This document shows positions 17,570 to 26,091 of a stretch of 64,000 bases of DNA, one piece after another; position 1 is the stretch's first letter; each line of letters opens with the position of its first letter. The position numbers and the translations under genes are program-made. This stretch comes from JAWLAT01 sp041395325 (GTDB lineage Bacteria > Pseudomonadota > Gammaproteobacteria > Xanthomonadales > SZUA-5): positions 17,426-81,425 of the forward strand of contig JAWLAT010000021.1 in NCBI GenBank assembly GCA_041395325.1, in the 5' to 3' direction. The notes beneath the pieces are model-generated. The model was given only the letters and a program-made list of their open reading frames with translations. It did no database searches and was not told the origin of the DNA.

Positions 17570-19633
17570 ATGGGCAGGGGGAATCCGGGCGGGTGCAGTC
17601 GGCTGTTCTCGGCGCTGCTGGTCCTGTGCGCGGCAGGCCAGGCGTGGTCCCAGCAGGGCGCCTGGGCGGTCGCCGACTTCGATCGTGTGGCCCACGAGCG
17701 CCGCGTCGCCAGCTGGAACCAGCCGGCCGGCAGCGGCCTGAACTATGCTGATCTGGGCAACGATGGCTACGCCGCCGAGCATCTGGCAATCAGTGGCGAT
17801 GGCCAGCGCCTGTGGTTCGTCCTCTACGATCATTTTCCCCCCGCCGGCATTCCGCGGCACCAGCTGTGGTCGATGATGTTCGATGGCAGCAACCCGCAGG
17901 GATCGGCTTTCGACACCACCCCGCGTGCACCGGCCACCTCCAACCGCATGCGGGTGCGCACCAGCGTCGATGGCAGCGAGGCCATCCTCGACAACGAGCG
18001 CGAGTTCTGGCGGGTCAGCCTGCCTGGCGCCACGGCGACCCGAGTCTTCAACTTCGAGGATCCGCCGCTGTATCGACGCATCAACACGCGGCTGTCGGCG
18101 GACAGCTCGGCGACACTGGCCTGGGATGACTGGAATCAGGTGCTGGCGAGCATCGACAGCTTCTCGCCCAGCCCGGCCTTCACCCCGCTGCTCAACCGCG
18201 CCGCCTTCGAACTGGGCATCGCCGGCGATGTCTACCAGGCGACCTGCGGTCGCGACGGCGCACTCTTCGTGCTCGCGGCCGACAGCCAGCAGTGGCTGAT
18301 CAGTTGTGACTACCCCGCTACTCCCACCCGTTTCGCGCTGTGGCGGGGCCAGGGTACGTCGCTACAGCAAGTGTCGCTGCCTTTCGCCGACAACGGCCGC
18401 TTGTACGAACTGGCCAGCAGTCGCGACGGGACTGCCTTCGTCGCCTGCATCGATGGCTCGGTCGTCGGTACCGGCGAGATCACCGAGGCCCAGTGTTTCC
18501 TGCAACGTGGCGAGGACCCACCGGTGCATCTGGGCGAACCCCCCATCGCCGCCGATCGCGGCTTTGGCGAAGCCCAGCTGGCCCTGTCCGGCAATGGAAA
18601 TCGTGCCTACTTCACCTCTTTCGAACTGGGGCTGTGCAACGGCTGCACCGGCATCCTGCAGGACCTGGACACGCTGCAGATGACCGACGCCGGTGGCGGC
18701 TTCATTGCCGGCGGTGGTGACAGCACACCGGAACTGCATTTCCCGGTCGCGGCGCTCAGTGACGATGGTCGCCACTTTGCCGGGCTGACCGACGATGGTG
18801 CCGTTTACGTTCGCGTCGATGGCGAACAGGGCCCGGCCGATGTGCCGGTGCTCGACGCCATCTGGCAACGTTACGACCCGGCCGCCGACACGCTGCGGGT
18901 GCGCGCTCACGTGGCCACCGGCGCGCCGCTGCCCGAGCGCATCTACGAGATCGGCCTTTTCCGCGGCACCAATCCGCGTGGCCATCTGGCCGCCGCGGAC
19001 AACCCGCTGGAACGTGCCGTCGGCTACTGGGGCGGTGGCAACAACCAGACCGGTGTGTTCAGTGCCGTCCCCGGTGCGCCCGGCTGGTACGAACAGGACA
19101 TCTTCCTCAATGGCCGGCTGGCGCTGCTCGACCAGCGCTATCAGTTGCGCCTGGTCGCCGTGGCCAGTGGCCGACACCGCGCCAGTCTGGTCGATATGAC
19201 CGTCAATCCCTTCGTCGACTTCTCACCGGTGGCGCTGGCGGTGGGCATCGAACGGCAATCGTCCATGGCGGGCGCGCCGGACGGCGCCGACAGTCGCAGC
19301 TATCGGGTCACGGTCAGCAACACCAGCATCGAAGCGGCCAATCCGGTCAACGTCAGCATTCCCGCCCCGGCCGGGCTGCTCGGCCTGAGCTGGACCTGTC
19401 AGGCCCCGAGCGGCTGCAGCAGCGCCAGCGGCAATGGTGCGGTCGCGGTGAGCCTGTCGCTGCAGCCAACCGAGTTCGCCACGCTGGAGCTGACCGGTAC
19501 GCTGGACACCAGCGCGGCCTTCCTGGTCATCGACGCCCGCGCGAGCACGGCTGCGGGTGGCGGCGTCGTCGCCAGCGGCTCAGTCAGTGAGGGGATCAAC
19601 GGCATTGGCTTGATGCGCGACGGCTTCGAGTAG
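17570..19633 (+). CDS. Exported propeller protein with DUF11-like domain and DGFE tail
   Basis: The protein has 687 residues from the ATG at 17570, preceded by AGGAG; the frame opens 30 bases earlier without a ribosome site. A signal peptide (LFSALLVLCAAGQAWS) leads to a propeller-like region (about 30-420) with repeated SxDGxxAxL and LSGNGNRAYF motifs. A beta domain follows with an RxYExGLFRGTN segment, then a DUF11-like domain (about 555-675; SRSYRVTVSNTS, LSWTCQAPSGCSS). The protein ends LMRDGFE. The function is unknown. The position right after a two-component pair suggests control by that system. Confidence 0.75.
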   Translation: MGRGNPGGCSRLFSALLVLCAAGQAWSQQGAWAVADFDRVAHERRVASWNQPAGSGLNYADLGNDGYAAEHLAISGDGQRLWFVLYDHFPPAGIPRHQLWSMMFDGSNPQGSAFDTTPRAPATSNRMRVRTSVDGSEAILDNEREFWRVSLPGATATRVFNFEDPPLYRRINTRLSADSSATLAWDDWNQVLASIDSFSPSPAFTPLLNRAAFELGIAGDVYQATCGRDGALFVLAADSQQWLISCDYPATPTRFALWRGQGTSLQQVSLPFADNGRLYELASSRDGTAFVACIDGSVVGTGEITEAQCFLQRGEDPPVHLGEPPIAADRGFGEAQLALSGNGNRAYFTSFELGLCNGCTGILQDLDTLQMTDAGGGFIAGGGDSTPELHFPVAALSDDGRHFAGLTDDGAVYVRVDGEQGPADVPVLDAIWQRYDPAADTLRVRAHVATGAPLPERIYEIGLFRGTNPRGHLAAADNPLERAVGYWGGGNNQTGVFSAVPGAPGWYEQDIFLNGRLALLDQRYQLRLVAVASGRHRASLVDMTVNPFVDFSPVALAVGIERQSSMAGAPDGADSRSYRVTVSNTSIEAANPVNVSIPAPAGLLGLSWTCQAPSGCSSASGNGAVAVSLSLQPTEFATLELTGTLDTSAAFLVIDARASTAAGGGVVASGSVSEGINGIGLMRDGFE

Positions 19634-19684
19634 CCCGCAGCGTTCCCGCTTGCCCGCGGACTGGGCGATGCGATACTGCGGGCT
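19632..19684 (+). terminator. Possible long-loop terminator
   Basis: AGCCCGCAG at the stop codon pairs with CTGCGGGCT at 19676-19684, followed by TT. The 35-nt loop is long, so this is tentative. Confidence 0.3.
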
Positions 19685-19760
19685 TTGCAGCCGAAGTCGA
19701 TGACGGTACGGGGTCGATAGCCCGCTCGCCAGCGAGTTCGCCCAGCGAGGACGCATCATC

Positions 19761-20159
19761 GTGACCCAAATCTACCGGGGCAGTTGTCACTGCGGGGCCA
19801 TCCGCTTCGAAGCCGATCTGGATCTGTCTCAAAGCAGCTTTCGCTGCAACTGCTCGATCTGCCGCCGGACCCGCTTCTGGCCCGCCGTGGCTCGGCAGGA
19901 AGGCTTTCGCCTGCTCGCCGGGCAGGCCGAGCTGACGCCCTACCGTTTCAACACGGGCAAGAACGAGCACTACTTCTGTCGCACCTGTGGTGTGCGCCCC
20001 TTCGGCGTCGGCACCGACACGCCCATCGGCGTGATGGTGGGCGTCAACATCGGCTGCCTGGAAGGCCTCTCCGAGGCGGAACTGGCGCAGATTCCGGTGA
20101 CTTGCGTCGACGGGATGCATGATCGGATGGAGGCGCCGGAGTGGACTTCACATCTTTGA
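19761..20159 (+). CDS. GFA family (glutathione-dependent formaldehyde-activating enzyme-like) protein
   Basis: The protein has 132 residues from a GTG start. It shows the complete cysteine set of the GFA/CENP-V fold: CHCG near residue 9, CNCSIC near residue 29 and CRTCG near residue 74, which bind zinc. Family members include formaldehyde-glutathione activating enzymes, but most are of unknown substrate, so the name describes the fold only. The GST gene starts 40 bp downstream on the same strand, making a small operon with a shared glutathione theme plausible. Confidence 0.88.
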   Translation: MTQIYRGSCHCGAIRFEADLDLSQSSFRCNCSICRRTRFWPAVARQEGFRLLAGQAELTPYRFNTGKNEHYFCRTCGVRPFGVGTDTPIGVMVGVNIGCLEGLSEAELAQIPVTCVDGMHDRMEAPEWTSHL

Positions 20160-20199
20160 GGCATGCTGGCGCCTCCTCGCGGTCTGCTCTGGAGTCACG

Positions 20200-20832
20200 A
20201 TGCAACTGATCGGCATGCTCGATTCGCCCTATGTCCGTCGTACGGCGATCTCGCTGACGCTGCTGGATATCCCCTTCGAGCACCGCTCCTTGTCGGTGTT
20301 CAGCACATTCGAGCAATTCAAGGCGATCAACCCGGTGGTCAAGGCACCGACGCTGCTCTGCGACGATGGCAGCGTACTGATGGACTCCAGCCTGATTCTG
20401 CAGTGGGCCGAGGCCACGCATCCGCAGGGCCGCAGCCTGTGGCCGGCACCCGCCTCGCTGCAGGCCGCCTTTCGGGCCGTCGGCCTGGCGCTGGCGGCCT
20501 GCGAAAAAAGCGTGCAGATCGTCTATGAGCGAAATCTGCGGCCACCGGCGGCGCAACATGCTCCTTGGCTGACGCGGGTGCAGGGTCAGGCGCTGGCTGC
20601 CTACGCCGCGCTGGAAGCGCAAATCGTTGCCCTGCCGACGCTGTTCGAAGCCATGGCGCATCCGGCCATCACCGCGGCGGTGTGCTGGCAGTTCACCCAG
20701 ACGATGCTCGCCGACGAGATTTCAGCCGGCGATCACCCTCAGCTATCAGCCCTGTCGAAGCGGCTGGAACAGCATTCGGTGTTCCGCCAGTATCTGCCCG
20801 ACGGACCCGGTGTCCGGCCGGCGACGGACTGA
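20200..20832 (+). CDS. Glutathione S-transferase
   Basis: The protein has 210 residues from the ATG at 20200, which follows GGAG. The N-terminal thioredoxin-like domain has MQLIGMLDSPYVRRTAI, the conserved cis-Pro segment VVKAPTLL and the glutathione-binding DSSLILQW (E/D-S motif). The C-terminal helical domain follows from about residue 85. It resembles bacterial GSTs acting on small electrophiles; Ser9 or Tyr11 may take part in thiol activation. It lies directly after the GFA-family gene and is convergent with a damaged gene 31 bp away. Confidence 0.88.
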   Translation: MQLIGMLDSPYVRRTAISLTLLDIPFEHRSLSVFSTFEQFKAINPVVKAPTLLCDDGSVLMDSSLILQWAEATHPQGRSLWPAPASLQAAFRAVGLALAACEKSVQIVYERNLRPPAAQHAPWLTRVQGQALAAYAALEAQIVALPTLFEAMAHPAITAAVCWQFTQTMLADEISAGDHPQLSALSKRLEQHSVFRQYLPDGPGVRPATD

Positions 20833-20863
20833 TCGAGTCGACAGCCGGCGATATTGGACGGGC

Positions 20864-22025
20864 TCAGTCGTCCTGCCGATACAGCATGAAGCGAGTCAGC
20901 AGGGGGTCGGCACCGTTGTCGCAACGCGCGGCGACATTGAGTCGGTCAACGCCAACGTCCGCCTCGTGGAAAAAGGCCACGCAAAACGCGCTGCCATCGG
21001 CCGATTCGTAGCGGCAACAAGCGACACTCGACGAGCGACTGTCCGCACAGAATCGCAAAGCGCAGGCCTTCCGGCGGCGGTGTTTGTCCGTCGAGGTCCT
21101 GGCCAGCGAAAGCCTCAAACAGATGCAGCCCGTCCACATCCGGCGGACTGTCCGAGCCGGCATAGCGAATCGTGACGATGCCGAAGTCATCATCCATGGT
21201 GCCCGCACCCTGGACCCCAGCCAGCCAGACACCCTCCAGATCAGGCACCGACACGCGATTGGGATCGAGCGGCGGCAAGTTCGCACTGCGCTGAAAGTCC
21301 AGGCGGCGGTATTGCATGGTGCCGTACAGCTGAGCCAGCGGACTCTCAATGACCGAGTCATAACTGGCGATCAGCAGATTCTCAAAGGTGAACACCAGGT
21401 TGATGCGACCTGTCAGCACGGGTGCCGCGCGCGAGCAGGGCGTGGTGACGCATTCGATCTCGCCGTAGCGCACCATGTCAGCCGAGTAGGCGTTGCCATC
21501 GATGCGGCCGACGGCATAGGACCACGCGGCGCGACCGTCAGCATCGTAGTCGAGCAACGCCGCGGTCAGGACATCTCCCTGCCGATCCAGGAACAGCCCG
21601 TGGTTCTCCAGGTTGCTGGCCCAGCTACCGGTCTGCAGCTTGATCGTGTGATTGGACTGATCGCTGAAACTCAGTTCGCGGCTGTGACGCAACTCGCCAT
21701 TCATCTGGTAGCGGAGCGTCACGGTGTCATTCAGCACGAGGCCAGGGGTCTCGGCCAAGGGGTCGATCAGCTCGTACAGGCTGGCCAACGAATCAATGCA
21801 GACTTCGGCAGTCGTACTGGTGGCGAGCAGATCGATGGCTGCGGCGGAAACCACCACGTCGACGCGCCCCCCGCATCCGTCCGGCCACTCGTCGGTCAGC
21901 AGGATCAGCAGCGGCCCTTCGCGGTGGAGCTGATCGGGAAAGACCTGCAGGGGATCCTGCCCGGCCAACGCCAATGAGGCATGGACCAGGGTCAACGTGG
22001 TCAGGGCACATCGAAGCAATCGCAT
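20864..22025 (-). pseudogene. Secreted protein of unknown function, frameshifted near the 3' end
   Basis: From the ATG at 22025, a signal peptide (LLRCALTTLTLVHASLALAG) leads a mature protein with VVVSAAAIDLLA, TVTLRYQMNGELRHSREL, a lone CVTTPCSR pair and a C-terminal GVWLAGVQGAGTMDDDFGIV domain. The main frame runs to 20946 and ends in an unnatural arginine-rich tail. Near 21010-21022 the coding signal jumps to the neighbouring frame, which continues as RYESADGSAFCVAFFHEADV to a TGA at 20864. Removing one base restores a single protein of about 387 residues. I do not recognise the family. It is either a recent frameshift or an error in the sequence. Confidence 0.7.
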
Positions 22026-22134
22026 GGGCAGCTCGCTTGGGGGACGGAGCAACAAGCTGGCACGGGGCCCTGGACAGCTGGGTTCGGTTCCTGCGATTTC
22101 CGTACGGTCATTCAGCTTGCGGCATCATCGCGGC

Positions 22135-22938
22135 ATGTCGATGGCCCCCACCTCCCCCGCCCTGCTGGAACTGGACCGCGCCACCGTCTGGCGTGACCGC
22201 GTGCCCGTGCTGCGCCAGGTCAGCCTGCGCGTCGATCAGGGTCAGCACACGGTCATTCTCGGACCCAACGGCTGCGGCAAGTCGACGCTGCTCAAGCTGC
22301 TGCACCGCGAGCTCTATCCGCTGGCCGAGCCCGGTCATACGCCACTGCGGATCCTGGGTCAGTCGAACTGGAACTTGACCGAACTGCGCGCGCAGCTGGG
22401 TCTGGTGTCTGCCGATCTGCATGCACAGTTGGCGGCACAGACCGCGCAGACAGTCGAACAGACCGTGGTCGGGGCCTTTCACGGCAGTCTGGGCCTGCCG
22501 CAGGGTCGACAGACCGATCCCGCCTGCTGGCCCATGGTTCGGACGGCACTGGCCGAAATGGACATCGCCGATCTGGCCCGCCGGCGGCTGCCGACGCTGT
22601 CGACTGGCCAGTTGCGCCGGGTGTTGATCGCCCGGGCACTGGTGCATCGTCCACAGGCGCTGTTGCTCGACGAACCCACCACCGGGCTGGACATCGGCGC
22701 CCGTCGGCAACTGCTCGCCAGGCTGCGCAGCCTGGCCCAGTCAGGCATGACGCTGGTGCTGATCACCCATCATCTGGACGAAGTGATCCCGGAGACCCGG
22801 CAAGTCGTGCTGCTGCGCGATGGTCAGGTCCAGGCCGCCGGCGCACCAGCGCCACTGTTGACCAGCGCTCAGCTCAGTGCGCTGTTTGGCGTGCCCCTGC
22901 GGGTTCAGCGACACGAGCATGGCTGGTCGATGGACTGA
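22135..22938 (+). CDS. Orphan ABC transporter ATP-binding protein
   Basis: The protein has 267 residues; the start at 22135 (MSMAPT) begins just before the ABC fold, and the frame upstream overlaps the divergent gene. It has Walker A GPNGCGKST (about 43-51), a Q-loop region, signature LSTGQLRR (about 155), Walker B LLLDEPTTGLD (about 178) and the H-loop THH. The divergent insert between Walker A and signature (LHAQLAAQTAQTVEQTVVG) resembles the ModF/YlmA-type ATPases related to molybdate or iron transport. No permease or binding-protein gene is adjacent, so the transport role is unproven. Confidence 0.85.
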   Translation: MSMAPTSPALLELDRATVWRDRVPVLRQVSLRVDQGQHTVILGPNGCGKSTLLKLLHRELYPLAEPGHTPLRILGQSNWNLTELRAQLGLVSADLHAQLAAQTAQTVEQTVVGAFHGSLGLPQGRQTDPACWPMVRTALAEMDIADLARRRLPTLSTGQLRRVLIARALVHRPQALLLDEPTTGLDIGARRQLLARLRSLAQSGMTLVLITHHLDEVIPETRQVVLLRDGQVQAAGAPAPLLTSAQLSALFGVPLRVQRHEHGWSMD

Positions 22939-22950
22939 GCGCAGCCCGAA

Positions 22951-23097
22951 TCAGATCCGGCGCAAGCCGCGAAAGCCGCGCGCGGCGTAATAGGACTGCA
23001 CACCATTGTGGTAGGTGAAGACCCGACCAAAGCGCCGGTCGCAAAACAGCGCACCGCCGAGCTGACGAACCTGCCCACGCGCACCTGCCAATCCCGA
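22951..23097 (-). pseudogene. 3' remnant of a DUF4256 gene
   Basis: On the minus strand this stretch encodes LGGALFCDRRFGRVFTYHNG, then VQSYYAARGFRGLRRI and a stop. That matches the conserved C-terminus of DUF4256 proteins as I remember the family. The frame is closed by a TGA at 23098-23100 only about 16 codons upstream of the match, and the neighbouring exported-protein gene begins its 3' end at 23134. About four fifths of a normal DUF4256 protein (around 180 residues) is therefore missing. It is a dead fragment left by deletion. Confidence 0.7.
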
Positions 23098-23133
23098 TCA
23101 ATCACTGAGACGGATCTGGACCGGCTACTTCCA

Positions 23134-24522
23134 TCACTCAAACCCGTTTCGCAACAGCACATCGGCCGGCGCCAGGCGCAACAGCAAGATGTCGTCCTGA
23201 CTATCGGGACTGCAGCGACCGAAAATGCGGCCGAGGATCAGCGGTCGCTGATCCCACAATCCGACATGGGCATGCTCCTGCCGGTTGGTTTGGCCGCTGC
23301 AGCTGGGATCTCCGCTGGGCACGCTGAGCCCGTCACGACCTCCGATGCCGAAAGCGGTGTCGACGCGATCTTCTGCAATGCTGTCACCGATGATGGCGCG
23401 CCCCACGTAGATGCCCGCGTCACGAACCCGATCGCCATTGGCAAAGCTGTCGACGCCCATGGCCAGCACGACCCGGTCTGGCGGAACGGCGACCAGCGTG
23501 GCGCCGTTGCCGTCGGCCTGCACCTGCAGGCCGGCACCGGCGGTACCCGGCAAGGGATTGGGCATCGGTAACATGGTGAAACTGTTGCTGTTGGCGCGAA
23601 ACACGAACAGTCGCGGCTGTGCCGGTTCGCCGGGTACCAGCGTCTGCGTCCCGGCCACTACCATCACCCCGCTGCGCAACAACACGCCGGAGGACACGCC
23701 CACGTTGCTGGCGCTGTCATCACTGATCTCGGTCCGAACCACCGCGTAGTTTTTCGGGTCGATGTACATGCGATAGGCCCGGTTGCCGCTGGCATAGCCA
23801 TCGCCCACCACCCAGATGCCGCCGCCGGGGCCGACGGCGGCAGCCGAGGCGCGAATGCTCTCGGAAAGCCCGGCTGGCTCGGGAAAGGCAATGCGCTGAA
23901 CGGCGCCCTGGGCCGACAGCTTGATGACGAATGGCCGGTCGCGACCAATGGTCGTGACCCGGACATGCCCAACAATCAGCGCGCCGCCATCGGGCATGGC
24001 GATCATTGCCCGGGGAAACTCGATGTTGCTCAGATCAGGGCGGGACTGGTCCAGGTCGATGTTCACCAGGCCACCCGGCGCGCCACCAAAGGACGCCTGC
24101 AACGCACCGTTGGCGTCGATGGCAAACACCCGCAGATTGCGGTCGTCGCCGTTGCCGGGCACCTCGCTGACGATCCACACGCTGCCGTCATCGCGACATA
24201 GTGCCGGGGTATAGCGCCAGCTGGGAAAGGTGCTCACCGCCGCGACGGCAGTGCCACCGGTGCCGAACTGCGGATCCAGCTGGCCATTGTCGAGCAGGCG
24301 CGAGGTCGTGATCGCACTCTCACTGGTCCGATTCACCAGCAAGCGCTTGCCGCCGGCCGCCGGACAGGTGATCACTGGCCAGTCCTCACCCTGATCGATG
24401 ATGGCGATGCCATCACCGGAGAAGCGAGGGTCCACATCTTCGATGGCCAGCGCGGGCCGAGTGAGCGTGAACATCAGCAACAGCAAGGACAGCAGCATTC
24501 GGAACATGGCGATATGACTCAT
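23134..24522 (-). CDS. Exported delta-60-repeat-like propeller protein with NGFE tail
   Basis: The protein has 462 residues with a signal peptide (MLLSLLLLMFTLTRPALA). It shows the delta-60 type repeats of secreted lactonase-like propellers: DPRFSGDGIAIID, LDPQFGTGGTAV, VRVFAIDANGALQASFGG and later VDTAFGIGG. It ends LLRNGFE, the tail shared with other exported proteins here. There is no known enzyme motif. The next gene upstream on the strand is the damaged hydrolase, 110 bp away. Confidence 0.78.
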   Translation of the reverse strand: MSHIAMFRMLLSLLLLMFTLTRPALAIEDVDPRFSGDGIAIIDQGEDWPVITCPAAGGKRLLVNRTSESAITTSRLLDNGQLDPQFGTGGTAVAAVSTFPSWRYTPALCRDDGSVWIVSEVPGNGDDRNLRVFAIDANGALQASFGGAPGGLVNIDLDQSRPDLSNIEFPRAMIAMPDGGALIVGHVRVTTIGRDRPFVIKLSAQGAVQRIAFPEPAGLSESIRASAAAVGPGGGIWVVGDGYASGNRAYRMYIDPKNYAVVRTEISDDSASNVGVSSGVLLRSGVMVVAGTQTLVPGEPAQPRLFVFRANSNSFTMLPMPNPLPGTAGAGLQVQADGNGATLVAVPPDRVVLAMGVDSFANGDRVRDAGIYVGRAIIGDSIAEDRVDTAFGIGGRDGLSVPSGDPSCSGQTNRQEHAHVGLWDQRPLILGRIFGRCSPDSQDDILLLRLAPADVLLRNGFE

Positions 24523-24632
24523 GGGGCCGACGGGGCGGCGTCAACAAGCCCTTACGCAATGAGTGAGCCATTCCTCCGGCGTCCGCGCGCCAATGTGGTT
24601 TCGAGTAGAACGGTGTCGCTGCAACCACCGCT

Positions 24633-26017
24633 CTAAGGCACGGACTGTTCCAGCGCCGCCAGTCCCCACAGATAGGCCGCATCCGGCAACCGGCTGTGAT
24701 CGTGACCGTCGATCAGCCGCTGTTGCAGCAGGTCGCTACGCCCGGCCAGGGCCACGGTGCGCGCGTAAGCCTGCAGCGCCAGGGGCGACACCGTCGGATC
24801 GCCGCTGGCATGCAGGTTGACCGTGGGCAAGACGATCTGGCCGCTGAGATCGGCGTCGTAGGCCAGCTGTGCCACGGCTTGTGGATCGGCATCGAAGCGC
24901 TCGACAGTGGCGTTGAGCAGGGCGTCGTCGTCCGAACCCAGATAGACCGTGTGGCGATTGTCGAAGGGATTGTGGCCGCGCAGATGGCGCTGCACCAGAT
25001 CCTGGAAATGGAAGGTGGCCCAGTTCAGATGGCTGAGCAGTTGCGGCTCGGCGATGCCGGTGACAGCGAGGATGTTGCGCAGGCGACCGGCCTGTTCGCT
25101 GCTGCGTTGGTCGGGCGGGAGCGCCAGGCCCGTGCAGTCATCGACGCGTTGGGCCAGTTCCTCGCGAGTCAGTTTCGCGCCCGCTGGCAACCCCTGCCAC
25201 AGCGGATAGGCCGGCTCGTCGGGCGCCGGGTGATTGTGGCAATAGGCCTGATAGACCACCCGCAGGTCGGCGCGAAAGCCATAGGCGGCAGTACCGCCAG
25301 AGAGCACGCCGTTGGTGGTCAGCACGCCGTCGTAGTTGCGCTGGCCATTCGCATCCAGCGCGTACAGCTCGGCCAGCTTGGCCGCGACATTGCCGCCCCA
25401 GGACTGCCCATGCAGCCAGGTCCGCAACGGCTGGCCCCAGTGCCGCACGAACAATTGGCGGCTGTGTTCCACATCGGCCGCCCCTTTGCGCACGCCGTAG
25501 CCCGCCCGCCGATAGGTACTGCCCACCAGGCGTAGCCGGCATGCACCAGCGCCGCGTAGCGGTCCAGATCGTCGGTCGAATCACCAGCCACCGGTGGCCG
25601 CAGCCGCGGGCCGCCGTGGGCATGCACGACCAGCTTGCGATTCCAGTCGCGCGGCAGCGCGACCAGCACAAAGGCACCGTTGGCATCGCGCGCCTCACGG
25701 CAGTCGGCGATGGCCGTGAGCGAGGTTGGGCAGGCTACCGGGGCGAAGGCCCCATCTTCAGGCGCAGCCAGAGCGACCTCAGAAACGGCCACAGCACCCA
25801 ACAGGCAGGCAACGAGTGAGCGACCGAGACCCTGGATCCACGACCTGCGTGGTGCGGATCCTTGGTACCCGGCAGCCGACGTGTCGCGAGCAGGGCTCGC
25901 TCCTACGGAAGCCTCCCCGGCAACTGGCCGGTCGCGAGCAGGGCTCGCTCCTACACGAGGGTCACCAGCATCGGTAGGAGCCTGCCCTGCAGGCGATTGA
26001 GCGAGGTTCGTCAACAT
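24633..26017 (-). pseudogene. Secreted alpha/beta hydrolase, broken by a one-base deletion
   Basis: Two overlapping frames make one protein. The upstream frame gives a signal region (SLVACLLGAVAVSEVALA), then CPTSLTAIADCREARD and the hydrolase start RDWNRKLVVHAHGGPRLR up to LVHAGYAW. There the second frame takes over with VGSTYRRAGYGVRKGAADVE. Restoring one G near 25524 joins them. The catalytic set is visible: GQSWGG (nucleophile Ser), HASGDPTVS (Asp) and DGHDHSR (His). The first in-frame ATG (26017) lies before REP elements that are translated as VGASPARD twice, so the natural start is uncertain. The gene follows the TonB receptor in the same direction and probably acted on esters taken up with it. 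Confidence 0.75.
25883..25997. repeat. Cluster of three REP-type palindromes
   Basis: Two minus-oriented 24-bp elements (25883-25906, 25931-25954; core GAGCGAGCCCTGCTCGC on the minus strand) and one plus-oriented variant (25974-25997; core GCCTGCCCTGCAGGC) all start with GTAGGA. The same element occurs twice at 56478-56606. All lie in the 5' part of the hydrolase reading frame. Confidence 0.8.
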
Positions 26018-26091
26018 GACCGAACGGGTGAGCTTTCGCACCGAACGACCACGCTCTTCACTGGAACTGGAACTGGCCACTGGAACGAACC

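Noticed and set aside
11948..19633. Genome-wide TAG recoding
   Set aside because: TAG ends intact genes (retropepsin protein, DGFE propeller at 19631), so TAG must act as a stop. The two internal TAGs need a local explanation.
25883..26000. Insertion sequence end
   Set aside because: The inverted elements are short palindromes of a dispersed REP type, with no transposase frame or target duplication.
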